Positions 43,621 through 55,110 are shown, counted from the first letter of the stretch. The stretch is 64,000 bases of DNA from Dichetophora obliterata (GCA_963920525.1 OY986436.1:96041842-96105841), one strand, 5' to 3'. Made by a program: numbers and translations. The notes: a model not told the origin generated them from the letters alone.

Positions 43621-45587
43621 GCTAAGAATACACGCAACCCTACACAGAGAAAGCTAGACGTCGACAAGCTGCAATCGAAACAGACAGCCGATGCTTTCGC
43701 CACTCGACTCTCACTCCTGCTTCAAAGCACTCCTCCAATCGATGATATATGCACGCAGTGGACACACATTTCCAACTCCATGCGTGCAGCTGCTAAGGAG
43801 CGATATAAAGAAATGAGGAGGGAAGAGAGATATATTTTCAGGCGGAAAAAAGAGAGGCAGAAAAGCGCGAGCAAGAGAAGATTGAGATGTATGGTGAAAG
43901 GAATGAGGCCCGAAAATTTTTCGAAAAAATAAGAAGCCTTGCCGATGGTTTTACAACCGGGGCCTATTCCTGCAAGAATGAAAACGGGAATCTAGTGACA
44001 GATATCCAGAGTACACTGACGTTTTGGAGGGAACAATTCTAAATGGCGACGCTGACAACAATCCCGCCAATAGAGATGATATTCCGGAAACCCCAATTTT
44101 GGATGACAGCGTTGAGGTTCCGCTGCCCGACTATGATGAAGTTCTAACAGCTATAGCTCGGCTTAAAAATAACAAAGCCGCGGGAGCTGATGGCTTACCT
44201 GCTGAGCTGTTTAAGAACGGAGGCGAAGCTCTACTTAAATGCATTCACGAGCTTCTATGCAGAATATGGTCGGAAGAAAGCATTCCGAACGATTGAAATC
44301 TCAGTGTGCACTGCCCAATCCACAAGAAAGGCGATCCCACTATCTGTGCCAATTACCGTGGGATAAGCCTTCTTAATATCGCATATAAGGTCCTGTCGAG
44401 CGTTTTATGTGAAAGATTGAAGCCCATTGTAAACGAACTGATCGGACCTTATTAGTGTGGCTTCAGACTTGGAAAGTCCACCATCGACCAGATTTTCACG
44501 CTACGACAAATCTTGGAGAAGACTCAAGAAAAACAAGTCGACACCCACCATCCTTTTGTCGACTACAAAGCCGCCTTCGATAGCCCAATAAGGAAGCACC
44601 TGTACTCCACCATGTCTGAATTTGGTATTCCTGCAAAACTAGTACGACTTTGCAGGATGACACTGAGCAACACCAGCAGCGCAGTTAAAATCGGGAAGGA
44701 CCTCTCCCCACCATTTATTATCAAACGAGGTTTCAGACAAGGTGATTCCTTATCGTGCGACTTTTTCAACTTAATGATGGAAAAGATCATCCGAGCTGCT
44801 GATCTGAGACGTAGTGGCACATTATTCTACAAGAGTGTAATGCTGCTTGCGTATGCTGATGACATCGATATCATTGGCCATAATACGCGCGAAGTCAGTG
44901 CAGCATTTTTCAGATTAGAAAGAGAGTCAAGTCGAATGGGTCTGGCAGTGAATGCAGATAAGACGAAATACTTAGTGTCAACAAACAAACACTCCCAGCG
45001 TCTTGGAACCCACGTTACCGTTGACAATACCTCCTTCGAGGTTGTGAAGAACTTCGTTTATCTGGGATCCATCATTAACTCAACCAACGACATCAGCATT
45101 GAGATCGAGCGAAGAATAACTCTTGCCAACAGGTGTTACTTTTGGCTCAGTAGGCAATTGAGAAGCAGAGCCCTCTTTCGACGAACGAAAATCACGCTCT
45201 ATAAATCGCTCATCATTCCCGTCCTACTTTACGCATCACTTCTTCGTAAGATCTATGGACCAATCTGCGTCAATGGCGAGTACCAAATACGGTGGAATGG
45301 TGAACTGTATGAGCTGTACGCTGACATCGACATAGTCAAGCTCATTCAAATCGAGCGGCTTCGCTGGCTTGATCATGTTAAGCGCATGAAAGACGATGCT
45401 CCAGAAAACATTCGATTCGGTACCCAGCGGCGGTCAACGCAGAAGAGGACGATCGCATCTTCGTTGGAAAGACCAAGTAGAGGACAACCTGACGAAGTTT
45501 GGAATTTCCAACTGGCGCCAGCAAGCGAAAGATAGAAATGGCTGGCGCAAATTCTTAGATGAGGCCAAGACCGACATACGGTTGTAG
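43621..45587 (+). pseudogene. RTE reverse transcriptase domain, broken
   Basis: RT blocks: LKNNKAAGADGLPAELFKNG, VHCPIHKKGDPTICANYRGI, a fingers block at CGFRLGKSTIDQIF, the palm aspartate in VDYKAAFDS, KRGFRQGDSLS, and catalytic LAYADDIDIIG at about 44850. The connection region KNFVYLGSIIN and a C-terminal RLRWLDHVKRM follow. Stops at about 43931, 44296 and 44453 and a frame change near 45400 break it. The region C-terminal to the palm is otherwise open for 340 codons. Confidence 0.9.
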
Positions 45588-45652
45588 CGCCAACTAAGTA
45601 AGTAAGTAAGTAATTTTCATACACGCTATGTAGATTTTCCTCTTCATATCTT

Positions 45653-45850
45653 GAGCAGAAGTCGAGCTAAAGGCGGCATAACGACACTCGAGTTTTGCTC
45701 ATTCATATTAGCATTTTCCACCCATCTCTTGAGTAGGATCCGAGCTAAAGGCGGCTTGACGAAACTCGGGTCTCGCTCACTAGCCTAGACTTCCCATTCC
45801 TACCTTGAACAGAAGTTGAACTAAAGGCGGTAAATAAATCTCTTTTGTAA
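45653..45850. repeat. About 78-bp repeats (3 units)
   Basis: gagcagaagtcgagctaaaggcgg at 45653, with diverged copies at about 45731 and 45808. They end near gtaaataaaggatc, a possible polyadenylation signal, so this may be the end of an old LTR that Gyp-C entered at 45886. Confidence 0.8.
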
Positions 45851-45886
45851 ATAAAGGATCATTTCATTCAGAGACTGTGTGAGTAT

Positions 45887-47017
45887 TGTGACGAACCTCT
45901 GGTTGTTGCCTTCAGGCTGAGGTATGCTCAGCGGGTTCCAAAGTTAATTTTTATTTTCACTGTTTCCTGTCTGCCTGTTTTCTCAGCTTCCCGTCGGTGT
46001 CCCTCGTTGTGTTGTCGCTGCTGCACACAACTGGCGGGCCTACAAGCCTCGGAGCTGTTGCGGGATGAATACTTAGAGTGCGCGGGCTTACAAGCCACGG
46101 ACTTTGCACTCTTTCACTAGAGAAGGAGGGCTTACAAGCCGCTGACACTGCTAAAAAAAATGGTAAAATTAGGTGGGCCTACAAGCCACCGACTCTGCTG
46201 ATGCGGATATTAACAGGTTGGCCTACAAGTCACCGACTCTGTTTGTTGATTTTATGCAGGTGGGCCTACAAGCCAACGACTCTGTTTTGCGGGTTTTGTG
46301 CAGGTGGACTTACAAGCCAACGACTCTGCTGATGCTGGTTTTCCTAAACAGGTGGGCCTACAAGCCAACGACTCTGTTTTGCTGGTTTTGTAGTTGCCTT
46401 GCTCACCGTATCCACTTCTTCACTGTCACTGGGTTCACTATTCACTGGGTTCACTATTCACTGGGTTCACTGTTCACTGGGTTCACTGTTCACTGGGTTC
46501 ACTGTTCACTCGGTTCACTGTTCACTGAGTTCACTTGCGTGAGTGTCTCGATTGACTGTCCAGATCTCTGCGCTGGCTGCCTTTTATAGTCTCCCTGACT
46601 GCTGTTCTTCGCCTGGTTGGTTTTAGCTCGTCAACAACATCCCGTAACTTTGTATCGTTGTTGACCTCTGCTTGCATTTTTGTTCGTCAACACGCTTTTT
46701 GCTCGTCAACAACGTACCGCAATGTGTGCATTTTGTTGTTGCCCTTGTTGCTTAGTTCGTCAACAAGTTGTGCCATCTGCCTTGTCATGCTATGGATCTT
46801 GCGGTATTCCTGTTCTTAAGAAAAATTAAAAGAGAGAGCCTATTATTTAAGTTCATGTTGTTTTTTTATTGTTTGTTTTTATCTTCATGTGAATATAAGT
46901 GTGTGTGTGTATATATAAAAAAATAATAAGACACATTTTGGTAGTGGCGGTGTTCATCGAACCACCACTCCGGCGCTGTGACGATGTATTTCAACGCCGT
47001 TGAAATTGGGCGTCACA
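45887..47017 (-). repeat. Gyp-C 3' LTR
   Basis: 1131 bp; differs from the 5' LTR mainly in copy number of a gtgggcctacaagccaacga minisatellite and of ttcactgggttcactg repeats. A TATAAAAG on the minus strand lies at about 46585. Confidence 0.93.
46150..46390. repeat. LTR minisatellite (gtgggcctacaagcca)
   Basis: Five to six units of 45-60 bp. The matching array at 55375-55690 has a different number of units and order, so it has changed since the two LTRs were identical. Confidence 0.88.
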
Positions 47018-47029
47018 CTCCCCCTCTAC
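47018..47029 (-). other. Gyp-C polypurine tract
   Basis: ctccccctctac on the plus strand is a purine run on the element's strand directly before the 3' LTR, the site of plus-strand priming. Confidence 0.75.
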
Positions 47030-47740
47030 TTTGGCGAGACAGCGAATCCTCACCTCACCTCGTCGGCCGATTTTTATACGATAACGCAACCAGTTGACGG
47101 TGCGTATCGAGTTGCGCACCTCACCTGGACGTCGTCCTACCAACATGGCCTGCACCGCGTTGGTGATGGCCACCAGATAGTGCTCCTCCTCAGCGTCGCT
47201 ACTGTCGATATGTAGCGCCTCACTCCTATATGAGCTACTTCCGCTGCTTTTGTTGGTGTTGTGGTAGTAGCTGTTGTCGTAACTTTCATTGTTGTTGTAG
47301 TTGTTGTGACTGTTATCCGAGTTGTTGGTGATGTCGTTGTAGTTGTTACTGTAGTTGTTGTTGATGTGGTTACCATTGTTACTATTGTTGTTGTTGATGT
47401 TGTTGTAGTAGTTATTATAGTTGCTGTTGATGTTGTTGTAGTTGTTATTGTTGATGATGTCGTTGTGGTTGTTGCTATTGTCGTTGTTAATGATGTTATA
47501 ATTTACGTTGTAGTCGTTGTGACAGCTGACGTCGCTGTCCGTCCATTCTATGGCTGGTGGTGGCGATGGTGGTAGCTCCACGATTGGCACACTTTCTCCT
47601 ACGACGCCTTCGACCTCCTGCAGGAAAGTTGCCGTAATGCGGACCACCTTCATCCGGTAGCCCGGCCACCTCTCAATCTCCTCCTCGACTCGCAAGTCGA
47701 ACCGGCCCTCCGGTCGGTGCCACTCTTCTTCATCTTCCTC

Positions 47741-48393
47741 TTTTTTTTTTTTTTTTTTTTTAAACTAATACATGCAATAACAATAGAGTTCAGCTACTAC
47801 AGCTTTTTCGCACTTTCTCCGCATTAGATCGTCTTAAGAACCAGCCCAAATAACATTAAAACATCTCAATAAGGCCATTCACAGTTCGAATACGCTGGTC
47901 TGCCATTTGTTCGATCTGCTATTTGTTCGCCAATTTACGAAAACGTATTTTGCTTCGTTGTTGTTTTGCATACAAATGCAAATACGCAGGCACGCGTAAA
48001 TAAAAGCAGCCCTTGGACGTGCTCTTTGTACCTCGTATTTTTATGCTCTGTCTACAGCCGCATAATCACATACATCACAGGGTTGCACAATCTTTTTATA
48101 CGACAGTCACATGGCGAGGTGCTCACAGTTTGAACAATAACAAATGCTATAAATGTGATTTGTTAAAAGTACGCTCAAACCGTGAATAGCCCTAATGATA
48201 TCGATAAGAGTGGTCCAAAACAATCCAAAGTGAGAAAAATTTACCCACCATAATATGGGTTGGGCTCAGGGACAACACAAGACATAAAAACTAACCATGC
48301 GTTTACATAGATCTAATCATACATTAGTTTTCAATCTACTTTTGAGTTGACCTTTCGATAAGTTAAAATCAAAAAAGCTACAGTTGTTAACAA
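47741..48393 (-). mobile_element. 5'-truncated LINE copy in the third ORF
   Basis: Reverse copy of the 3' end of the LINE at 34535-35478: FVNNCSFFDFNLSKGQLKSR, then the same 3' UTR, then a poly(A) of about 20 (poly T at 47741-47761). Flanks share cttcttca...tcttcctc, the likely target duplication with a small indel. A MITE interrupts its UTR. Confidence 0.9.
47873..48192. mobile_element. Harbinger-type MITE inside the LINE
   Basis: 320 bp with imperfect inverted ends ggccattcacagttcga and its partner (read inward from the right: gggctattcacggtttga), and TAA duplications (47870-47872 and 48193-48195). The empty site is visible in the other LINE copy near 35385. No coding capacity. Confidence 0.88.
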
Positions 48394-48966
48394 ACTCTTC
48401 TTCAGCATCTTCCTCAGATGCCCAAGATGGCGCTGGTGGCGCCTCTTCTTCGTTTTCGACCCGATCGTCATCATTGTCGGATCCGACATCCGACACCTCC
48501 TGATCTGCTTCGGACAGCAGACATCCGATCGCCTCCGCGATCTCTTCGTCCAAGGTCCCGTCCTCTGAGACCTCCCTCTCTTCCTCGAACTACAGACATC
48601 CGACTGACTCCTCCTCGGTCTCACTGTCGCTTATGACGATTATTTGCATGTTTCCGTCCATTTCTGTGAATATATTTTTTTTTTCTTCAGTTTAATAAAT
48701 TATTTATTTATTTGCCTCATTCTTAATGTCTATTCCAGTTCATTAGTGTTTCTTTTGTGATGTTTTTATACCTTTCGTTTATGTCTGTATATAATTTCCT
48801 TTCCTTGCCTTACTTTGGTTATTTTTTATATGTATATCTCCCAGCGTGGTCAAAGATCGAATGATCTTTACTGCCGGTGTCTTTTCCTTATGACCTCCTG
48901 TCCGGTCCGCTCATCTTCTGCTCCTGTGTCATAATTCCCTACGTGAACGTACCCTTGACCCTCGGC

Positions 48967-49525
48967 ATGGCACCACCTTGTTTTGGGATTTTTTCCTCCC
49001 CTGGTATAATTTGGCAGCACTGGTCTCCGCCATTTACCTCTATTGACGTTTCTTCTTGGTCTCGCCATTTGTTTACGATTTCGGTACATGTGAAGACATG
49101 TTTTCGTTGTTGTGCTAATTTTTATTTATCAAGATCCAGGAAAAAACAAAAAAAGGTTAGTTTAATGTTAATAAACTTAAATTAATTTATTTGTTGTGCA
49201 TTTTATTAATATGTCATTATTATTCAATTTCAGCGTCGCTGTCCATCGGTCATGTGCAGGCGGCGCCTGCTGGAGTTGCAGCTGGAGCACCTCGCCGGTG
49301 TTCATCCTGGCACATATGGACTCGTCGCCCTGGATACTTGCAGGTAAGCACACAGTGTGTATTTTCTTAAATTTTTTGACTGGTCGTAATAAACTTAATA
49401 TCTTCTCGTTTAGGTTACCACACCGGGATCCCATCGTGTGTGACAGCGATGCCCATGGAACCTTGCTGTTGCTGTCCGTTTCTAACGCCGCTGGTACCTG
49501 GAAGTCTCTGCCACGAGTGGCATAG
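48967..49525 (+). CDS. Antisense three-exon reading frame within Gyp-C
   Basis: On the strand opposite Gyp-C, exon 1 (from ATG at 48967, frame open from 48865, to 49155) ends AAAG|GTTAGT. A 78-nt intron ends in attcaatttcag. Exon 2 (49234-49343) ends TGCAG|GTAAGC. A 70-nt intron ends in ctcgtttag. Exon 3 (49414-49525) ends in TAG. Phases match across both introns, giving about 136 residues: MAPPCFGIFSSPG at the start, a basic SRSRKKQKK stretch at the first junction, LLELQLEHLAGVHPG in exon 2 and DSDAHGTLLLLSVSN in exon 3. Intron sizes are typical for flies. I recognise no domain. It may be an antisense retroelement gene or a captured host segment. Confidence 0.45.
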
Positions 49526-50190
49526 TGAAATTTAAGTTGGATACTAATGTGATTTTTTTTTTTATTGTGATTTCTTTTTATGGTGATTTCTGTGGTGGTC
49601 CAAAATATAAAGGATCCATCTTCATGAGCGCCGAACGGCGCCGTTCGTTTGTTTTATTTTACTCTTCCGTGCTTCCGGCGTATCGATTAGTTGGTATAAG
49701 GTGGGCCAGGCTTGGAATCCACCGGTGGGCTCCAAATTTGGCCTTCGCGTTTTGCGGCAGCGTTTCGGGTGCCGGTTATTTCAACGTTACAGCGCAGAGG
49801 GCGCTATCTCTGTGCCTAATTTTGCTGTGATAAGTTATTGGTAAGTCAATATTCTTTTGAAAAATTTTTTTTATATGCAGCGACGTTGCTGTAACATAGG
49901 TGTCGCCGCATCGAATCCTTGCTTTAGTGCGTGGCTTCTCTGTTACGTCACCGATGCTCTGCCGCTACTGCGCTGCATCTTGCGTAGCTGGTGCGCAGCT
50001 TGCGCCAGTGGGACTGCGGTGTCTGCGCAGTTTGCTTCAGTGCGGCTGCGACGTCGGCGCGGTTAACCCAGGTGCTTCTGTGATATCTGCTGACGCGGGT
50101 TTCGCCGCGGTCTCAGTTGACGCGGGTGACCATGCCACCCTGCTGCAGACTGTTGACGCAGGTCTCGCTGTAAGCATTATTGTTTAATTT
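49526..50190. other. Gyp-C region between antisense frame and minisatellite
   Basis: Contains further plus-strand splice-like signals (ttattg|gtaagt at 49841, ttatatgcag ending 49881) and GC-rich plus-strand open frames, none recognised. No minus-strand element gene is evident here. Confidence 0.4.
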
Positions 50191-50289
50191 GCCAGCTTCA
50201 GATTTTTAATTTTTTTTTATTTAATGTTGAAGACGTCATGCCGTATGACCTTGTCTTATGACGTCACAGACTTTCGTCTTTCATTGGGA

Positions 50290-50850
50290 TCTTTCGTGCG
50301 GGTGATGCCACGTTAGGTTTCAGTTTTTCGTGTGGATGAAGCCACCTTACATCTCAGTTTTTTATGTGGGTGTTTCCACAGGTTTCAGTTTTCGTGTGGA
50401 TGAAGCCACGTTGATACCAGTTTTCGGGTGGGTGACGCCACATTAAATATCAGTTTTTATATATGTGGGTGTCGCCACAGGTTTCAGTTTTTCGTGTGGA
50501 TGAAGCCACATTAATACCAGTTTTTCGTGTGGGTGTCGCCACATTAAATCTCAGTTTTATGTGGGCGTCGCCACAGATTTCAGTTTTTCATGTGGGTGAT
50601 GCCACAGGTTCCAGTTGTTAACGCAGGTGGTGCTGCGCATAAAATCTCAGTTTTTTTGTGTGGGTGTCGCCACAGGTCTCATTTTTTGTGTGGTTGATGC
50701 CACAGGTTCCAGTTGTTAACGCAGGTGGTGCTGCGCATAAAATCTCAGTTTTTTGTGTGGGTGTTGCCACAGGTCTCATTTTTTGTGTGGTTGATGCCAC
50801 AGGTTCCAGTTGTTAACGCAGGTGGTGCTGCGCATAAAATTTCATCGTCA
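50290..50850. repeat. GTGGNTGNNGCCAC minisatellite
   Basis: About a dozen units of 40-60 bp, each with a short palindromic core such as gtgggtgtcgccac or gtggatgaagccac, followed by tttcagttttt. At the right end a larger unit of about 90 bp (ggttccagttgttaacgcag, at about 50607, 50704 and 50801) is repeated three times. It lies 3' of integrase in element orientation. Confidence 0.88.
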
Positions 50851-50869
50851 CACTTGTTGGTCGTCAGTC

Positions 50870-53800
50870 TGAAATAGTTTCAGTTGACTGACGTGTGCAG
50901 TTTTCGTTCGGGTTTCACCTTGGCGCTTAACGCGCACTATCACTGGTGATATAAAATCCATTATTTTGTATGGCCCGTCGAATTTTGGAGCCTATTTAGC
51001 CGCAAAATTATCAATTGCCTTCGAAAGGTGGTGTTATTTGATAAGCACAACTTCTCCAATCTTCGGCCTTCAATTTCGTCTTCGCAGATTGTAATGGCGG
51101 GCTTGATCCTGTGCCGCTCTTTCTAGATTTCGACGTACAATCTCGAAAATCTCCTTAAGTTTTATTAATTGTTTTGATGCAGTTTGTGGTTCTTGTCCTG
51201 TGCCAAATGTACTTTCGTCGTAAAGTGTTTTTGGCAACCTTAACTCTCTTCCTTGAATTAGAAAAGCTGGGCTGTAGCCTGTGGTTTCTGAGACGCTCGT
51301 GTTCATCGCCAGCGAGATTTCCGTGAGTAACTCATCCCAAAACTTTTGGTCTGCACTGGTGAATTGAGCTATCATCGTCTTGATTGTCCTGTTTGCTCGT
51401 TCCGTCGGGTTTTCCTGGGGTGTATACGGTGCAGTGAATTGGTGCTTCACACCTAGCTCTGCTAAAAACTTTTTGAATGCTCGACTCGTGAATTTGAGCG
51501 CCATTGTCCGTTACAAGAACTTTTGGGACGCCAAATCGTGCTAAAATACGCTCTCGAAACGCACGTTGGAGGTGATTGCTGGTTGCCTTGCGGAGAGGGA
51601 TCACTTCAGTCCATTTCGAGAATTTGTCGAAGAATACCAGGAGGATTGTGTTGCCGTGATTCGATCAGGGCAGCGGTCCTACGAAATCAGCGCACAAGAT
51701 TGACCACGGTTCCTCCGCGATTTGGGTAAGCATTTTACCAGCGGGACTCTGTTGGCTTGGCTTGTAGCGTTGGCACGATTCGCAGCGACGCACATATCGA
51801 CCGACATCACGGAACATGCCTGGCCAATAGTACCTATTGGCTATTCTCGCAATCGTTTTCCGTATTCCTAAATGGCCGGCGCATAGGCTATCATGGTTCT
51901 CTTTGAGTACTCTTTCTCTTGAAAAGGTGGGTACGCAAAGTTTCCATGAAACACAATCTTCATCACTTGCTTGACTTGCTATATGCCGGTTCATTTGCCC
52001 ATCTTCGACGACATAGTCTGGGAACTTCTCAGGGTTATCCAAAACTTCTTGCATCTTCTTACGTATCCAGTTGCATGTTTCCTCTTCCGTCTCATTCGTA
52101 TCTGTTTTCCGCAACGTCTCTAATGGCTGTCGCGATAAGGCGTCGGCAACTACGTTGAGTTTTCCTTTGCGATACTGGATATCAAAAGTATGTTGCTGCA
52201 GTTCCAACGCCCATCTGGCGATACGACCTGAGGGACTCTCTATTGAGTTCAACCATTTCAACGACAAATGGTCCGTTATCACCGTGAATTTATAGCCCTC
52301 GAGATAGGGCCGCATTTTCCGGATTGCCCACACTATCGCGAGGCATTCTTTTTCTGTTGGTGAATAGTTACATTCCGCCTTGTTCAGGTGTCGGCTAGCA
52401 TATGCAATCACCCTCTCCTCGTCTCCCTGGCCTTGCGTCAGAACGGCTCCGAGACCGAAGTCACTTGCGTCGGTCTGCAGGGTAAACTTTTCGTCAAAGT
52501 TTGGGCATGCTAAGACTGGTGCCTCTGTTAGCTTTCTCTTGAGTGTATCAAACGCTTCCTGTTGGCTCTCACTCCACTTCCAATGCCTTCCTTTTCCTAA
52601 CAGTGTCGTAAGTGGGAGGACTATAGTCGAAAACTCGGGAACAAAACGTCGATACCATGAAGCTATTCCCAAAACTCTTCGTAACTCCTTCGTATTGGTG
52701 GGAGGCTTCAATTCTTTAATGGCCGATACCTTCTCGGGGTCCGTGTGTATTCCTTGGATGCTCACCACATGCCCCAGGTACTTGGTTTCCTGTTTGAAGA
52801 ATTCGCATTTTTCCGTGTTTATCTTCAAATTCGCTGCTCGTAGTCTTCGGAACACTTCTTTCAAATTCCGCATATGTTGTTCAAATGAGCTCCCCGTGAC
52901 AATAATATCGTCTAAATAAGCGAACGCATGCGGTTCCATTTCGGGACCAATCACCTGGTCTAACGCTCGCTGAAAGGTTGCCGGTGCTGAATGAAGTCCG
53001 AAAGGCATCACTCGCCATTGGAAAAGCCCGCGACCGGGTACCGTAAATGCTGTATATTACTTACTGTCTTTATCCATCGGAATCTGCCAATAACCATTCT
53101 TGAGATCGAGGCTGCTTATATATTTTGCATCACGCAACCGATCTAGTATGTGGTGAATTCTTGGTATTGGGTAAGCGTCCGGAATGGATTTTGCATTCAA
53201 TTGCCGGTAGTCCACGCATAGTCGCCATTTTCCCGTTTTCTTCTTTACCAGTACTATCGGAGCGCTATGAGAGCTGTATGAGGGCACAATGCAGCCTTTG
53301 CTATCAATTCATCGATTTCTTGGTTTATTATCGCTTGCATTGCGGGATTTTAGGGAAAATATCTTTGTTTAATCGGTCTATCATCCTGCATAAATATTTT
53401 ATGTGTGGTGATGTTGGACAGACCCTTTAGTTTTTCAAACTCATCCAGTTCTTTCTCCAAGAAACTTTCTATTAAATCCGCCTCCGTTGCTTCTTCTTCT
53501 CGCACCACCGTGCATAATGGGGAATCGCTAGCACCTGTTGTCGCCTCGTTATTTTTCAACGTGATGGTGTGGCCACCACATGAAAAGGTTGCCTGAATTT
53601 TAATTAGAAAGTCCATTCCCAAAATAACATCGTCTACTACATTCGGTAGGACGAGTAATGGAATACTGCAGCTATCATCTCCCAACTTTATATCCAGCAC
53701 CAGTGCCTCGCGCACGGTTCGTACAGAACTGTCCGCCATACGTACGATGATATTTTCCTCGCTTTTCTCTGCCACGTGTGCCATTTTCTCTGCTAGTTTT

Positions 53801-53960
53801 TCACTTATGAAACTCCTGGTTGCCCCTGTATCCACAGTGGCCTCTACAACTTCTTCTCCTAGGGAAATATTTGCAAAAATGTGCGTCTTGTCGTGCTGCA
53901 GACTTTCTACGGGATGCGAGGGACCGTGACTGCGTTCCCCGATAGGCCTCGCCTCTATCG
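50870..53960 (-). pseudogene. pol: Gyp-C Pol: PR, RT, RNase H, integrase
   Basis: PR: ATVDTGATRSFISEK and DVILGMDF. RT: LCVDYRQLNAKSIPD, ISSLDLKNGYWQIP, MPFGLHSAPATFQ, catalytic YLDD in AFAYLDDIIVTG, YLGHVVSIQGI. RNase H: TLQTDASDFGLGAVLTQ, TEKECLAIVWAIRKM, ITDHLSLKWL. Integrase: H-H-C-C finger (HDSLCAGHLGIRK, CESCQ), core with ADFVGPLP, VTDNGAQ and an E in ENPTERANR, and a C-terminal GPYKI segment. Pol is -1 relative to gag. Lesions: TAA at about 53350, frame change at about 53300, TAA at 53057, TGA at 51665, frame change at about 51500, stops near the C-terminus. Confidence 0.93.
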
Positions 53961-55040
53961 GGTGTTCCGTCCGTTTGCCGACTGCCGACGACAGCAGTCA
54001 TTTGTCCGTAGGCCACGCTTTCCACACTCCCAGCAGAACATTACCCATGGGTTCCGACATTCGTACCGCCTGTGACCATCTCTGCCACATCGTCTACATG
54101 CCGTCTGAGGGTTAATAGGTGCCTCCGGCGCTTGCGTGACCATGCGATGACGTTCTTCTCTCGGCCGCTGAGCCGGCGCTACTCGTGTTGATGCCGTGTT
54201 CGCATGAATGCATTCGAAGTCTTCGGCCAGTGCTATAAGCTCGTCTAGGCTTACAAAGTCCTTCCTCTAAATATAGAGTTGGTACTCTTGTCGACTATTG
54301 CGAAAGGTTCTTTCGATTCTTTGGCCTTCGTCGTAGCTTGAATGTCGCATTAAATTCTGCAATGCCAAAACGTAATCCTTGAAGGACTCTCCAGCGCGCT
54401 GATGTCTTTGCCTGATGTCATCATCCAACCTCTCGAGATATCTCGCCGGTAAGAAAAAATGTAAACAGTCTTCTTTGAAGCTCCTCCACTCTATCCACAG
54501 GCGATTATTATTCCGAAACCATGTAAGAGCTCGGTCTTGCAGCAACTCGGGCATTGTTCGGGGAAGGTAGTCTTTTCCCAGACCGTACACCTCTGCCAGT
54601 TCTTCCACGCGCTTGATAAATGCAAGTGGATCTTTGCCACCGTCGTATTTCACAGACCACTTTCTTACTTGGTCAATCACTGCTGCATATGGATTGTGGC
54701 TTCCCTGCAATCTAGTTGGTGGCGGTACTCCGGCCAGCCTTTTGTTATACGCCGTATATGCGAAATCTATATTTACGCCGCCAGATCCTGATGGTGCCAT
54801 GTTCAGCGGTGGTACCGCCGGAGGCACAGTGAGTGGACATGGGGAAGCAACTCTGGTGTGCTTTGCTTCTAGCTCGATAAGCCTTTGCTCAATTTCTGGC
54901 TTTTGCTCCGGTTCCACTGCGAATGCCGAAAACCTCTTCCTAAGTTCCTCCACGGTTCCTTCTCCGCTCAGATTGAATTCCTTCACGTACGCTATCAAGT
55001 CGTCACGTCGCAGTTGATAGATCCACGTTGTTCGCACCAT
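53955..55040 (-). pseudogene. gag: Gyp-C Gag with SAP-like N-terminus
   Basis: From ATG at 55040 (MVRTTWIYQL). Residues about 8-42 (LRRDDLIAYVKEFNLSGEG, then VEELRKRFSAFA) fit the helix-loop-helix of SAP domains, which bind AT-rich DNA. Capsid follows (KWSVKYDGGKDPLAFIKRVE, ALTWFRNNNRLWIEW, QRAGESFKDYV). After one TAG at 54267-54269 the same frame continues to two CCHC knuckles (CRRCGRDGHRRYEC and CWECGKRGLRTNDC). Apart from that stop it is complete. Capsid and knuckle layout resemble the RGE Gag, so the two are relatives with different N-terminal modules. Confidence 0.88.
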
Positions 55041-55110
55041 GTTTTCTGAGGGTTTCTAGTTTCTGCGTTGTTCTCCTGATGTTTTCTCGTTTCTGCGTTG
55101 TTTCCTTGAT

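Larger units (their letters stand above)
42590..45608 (+). mobile_element. RTE-type LINE, near full length, decayed
   Basis: An untranslated start rich in tcgcctcaagtcgactc is followed by an APE-type endonuclease, RT and a short 3' UTR ending in (taag)n. Length of about 3.0 kb, one ORF with endonuclease and RT, and a microsatellite tail instead of poly(A) are RTE-clade features. It lies within the gcagaagtcgagc repeat region. No clear target duplication was read. Confidence 0.82.
46991..48661 (-). pseudogene. Gyp-C third ORF: SIM-like start, acidic, Asn-rich
   Basis: It starts with ATG at 48661 (MDGNMQIIVISDSETEEES). After one TAG it continues as a strongly acidic region (SDVGSDNDDDRVENEEE) to 48394, where a LINE is inserted. 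It resumes after 47740 with a basic/hydrophobic segment (RPEGRFDLRVEEEIERWPG), an Asn-rich tract of about 90 residues, and a C-terminal part (SIRTVNWLRYRIKIGRRGEV) that ends inside the 3' LTR. IIVIS followed by acidic residues is a textbook SUMO-interaction motif. It occupies the env position but shows no signal peptide or membrane span, so it is not an envelope protein. Function unknown. Confidence 0.6.

Noticed and set aside
47261..47575. Val-rich plus-strand ORF of 104 codons
   Set aside because: Shadow of the Asn codon tract (aat/aac) of the Gyp-C third ORF on the minus strand.
52380..52919. Plus-strand ORF of 179 codons
   Set aside because: Shadow of the intact RT/RNase H frame of Gyp-C on the minus strand.
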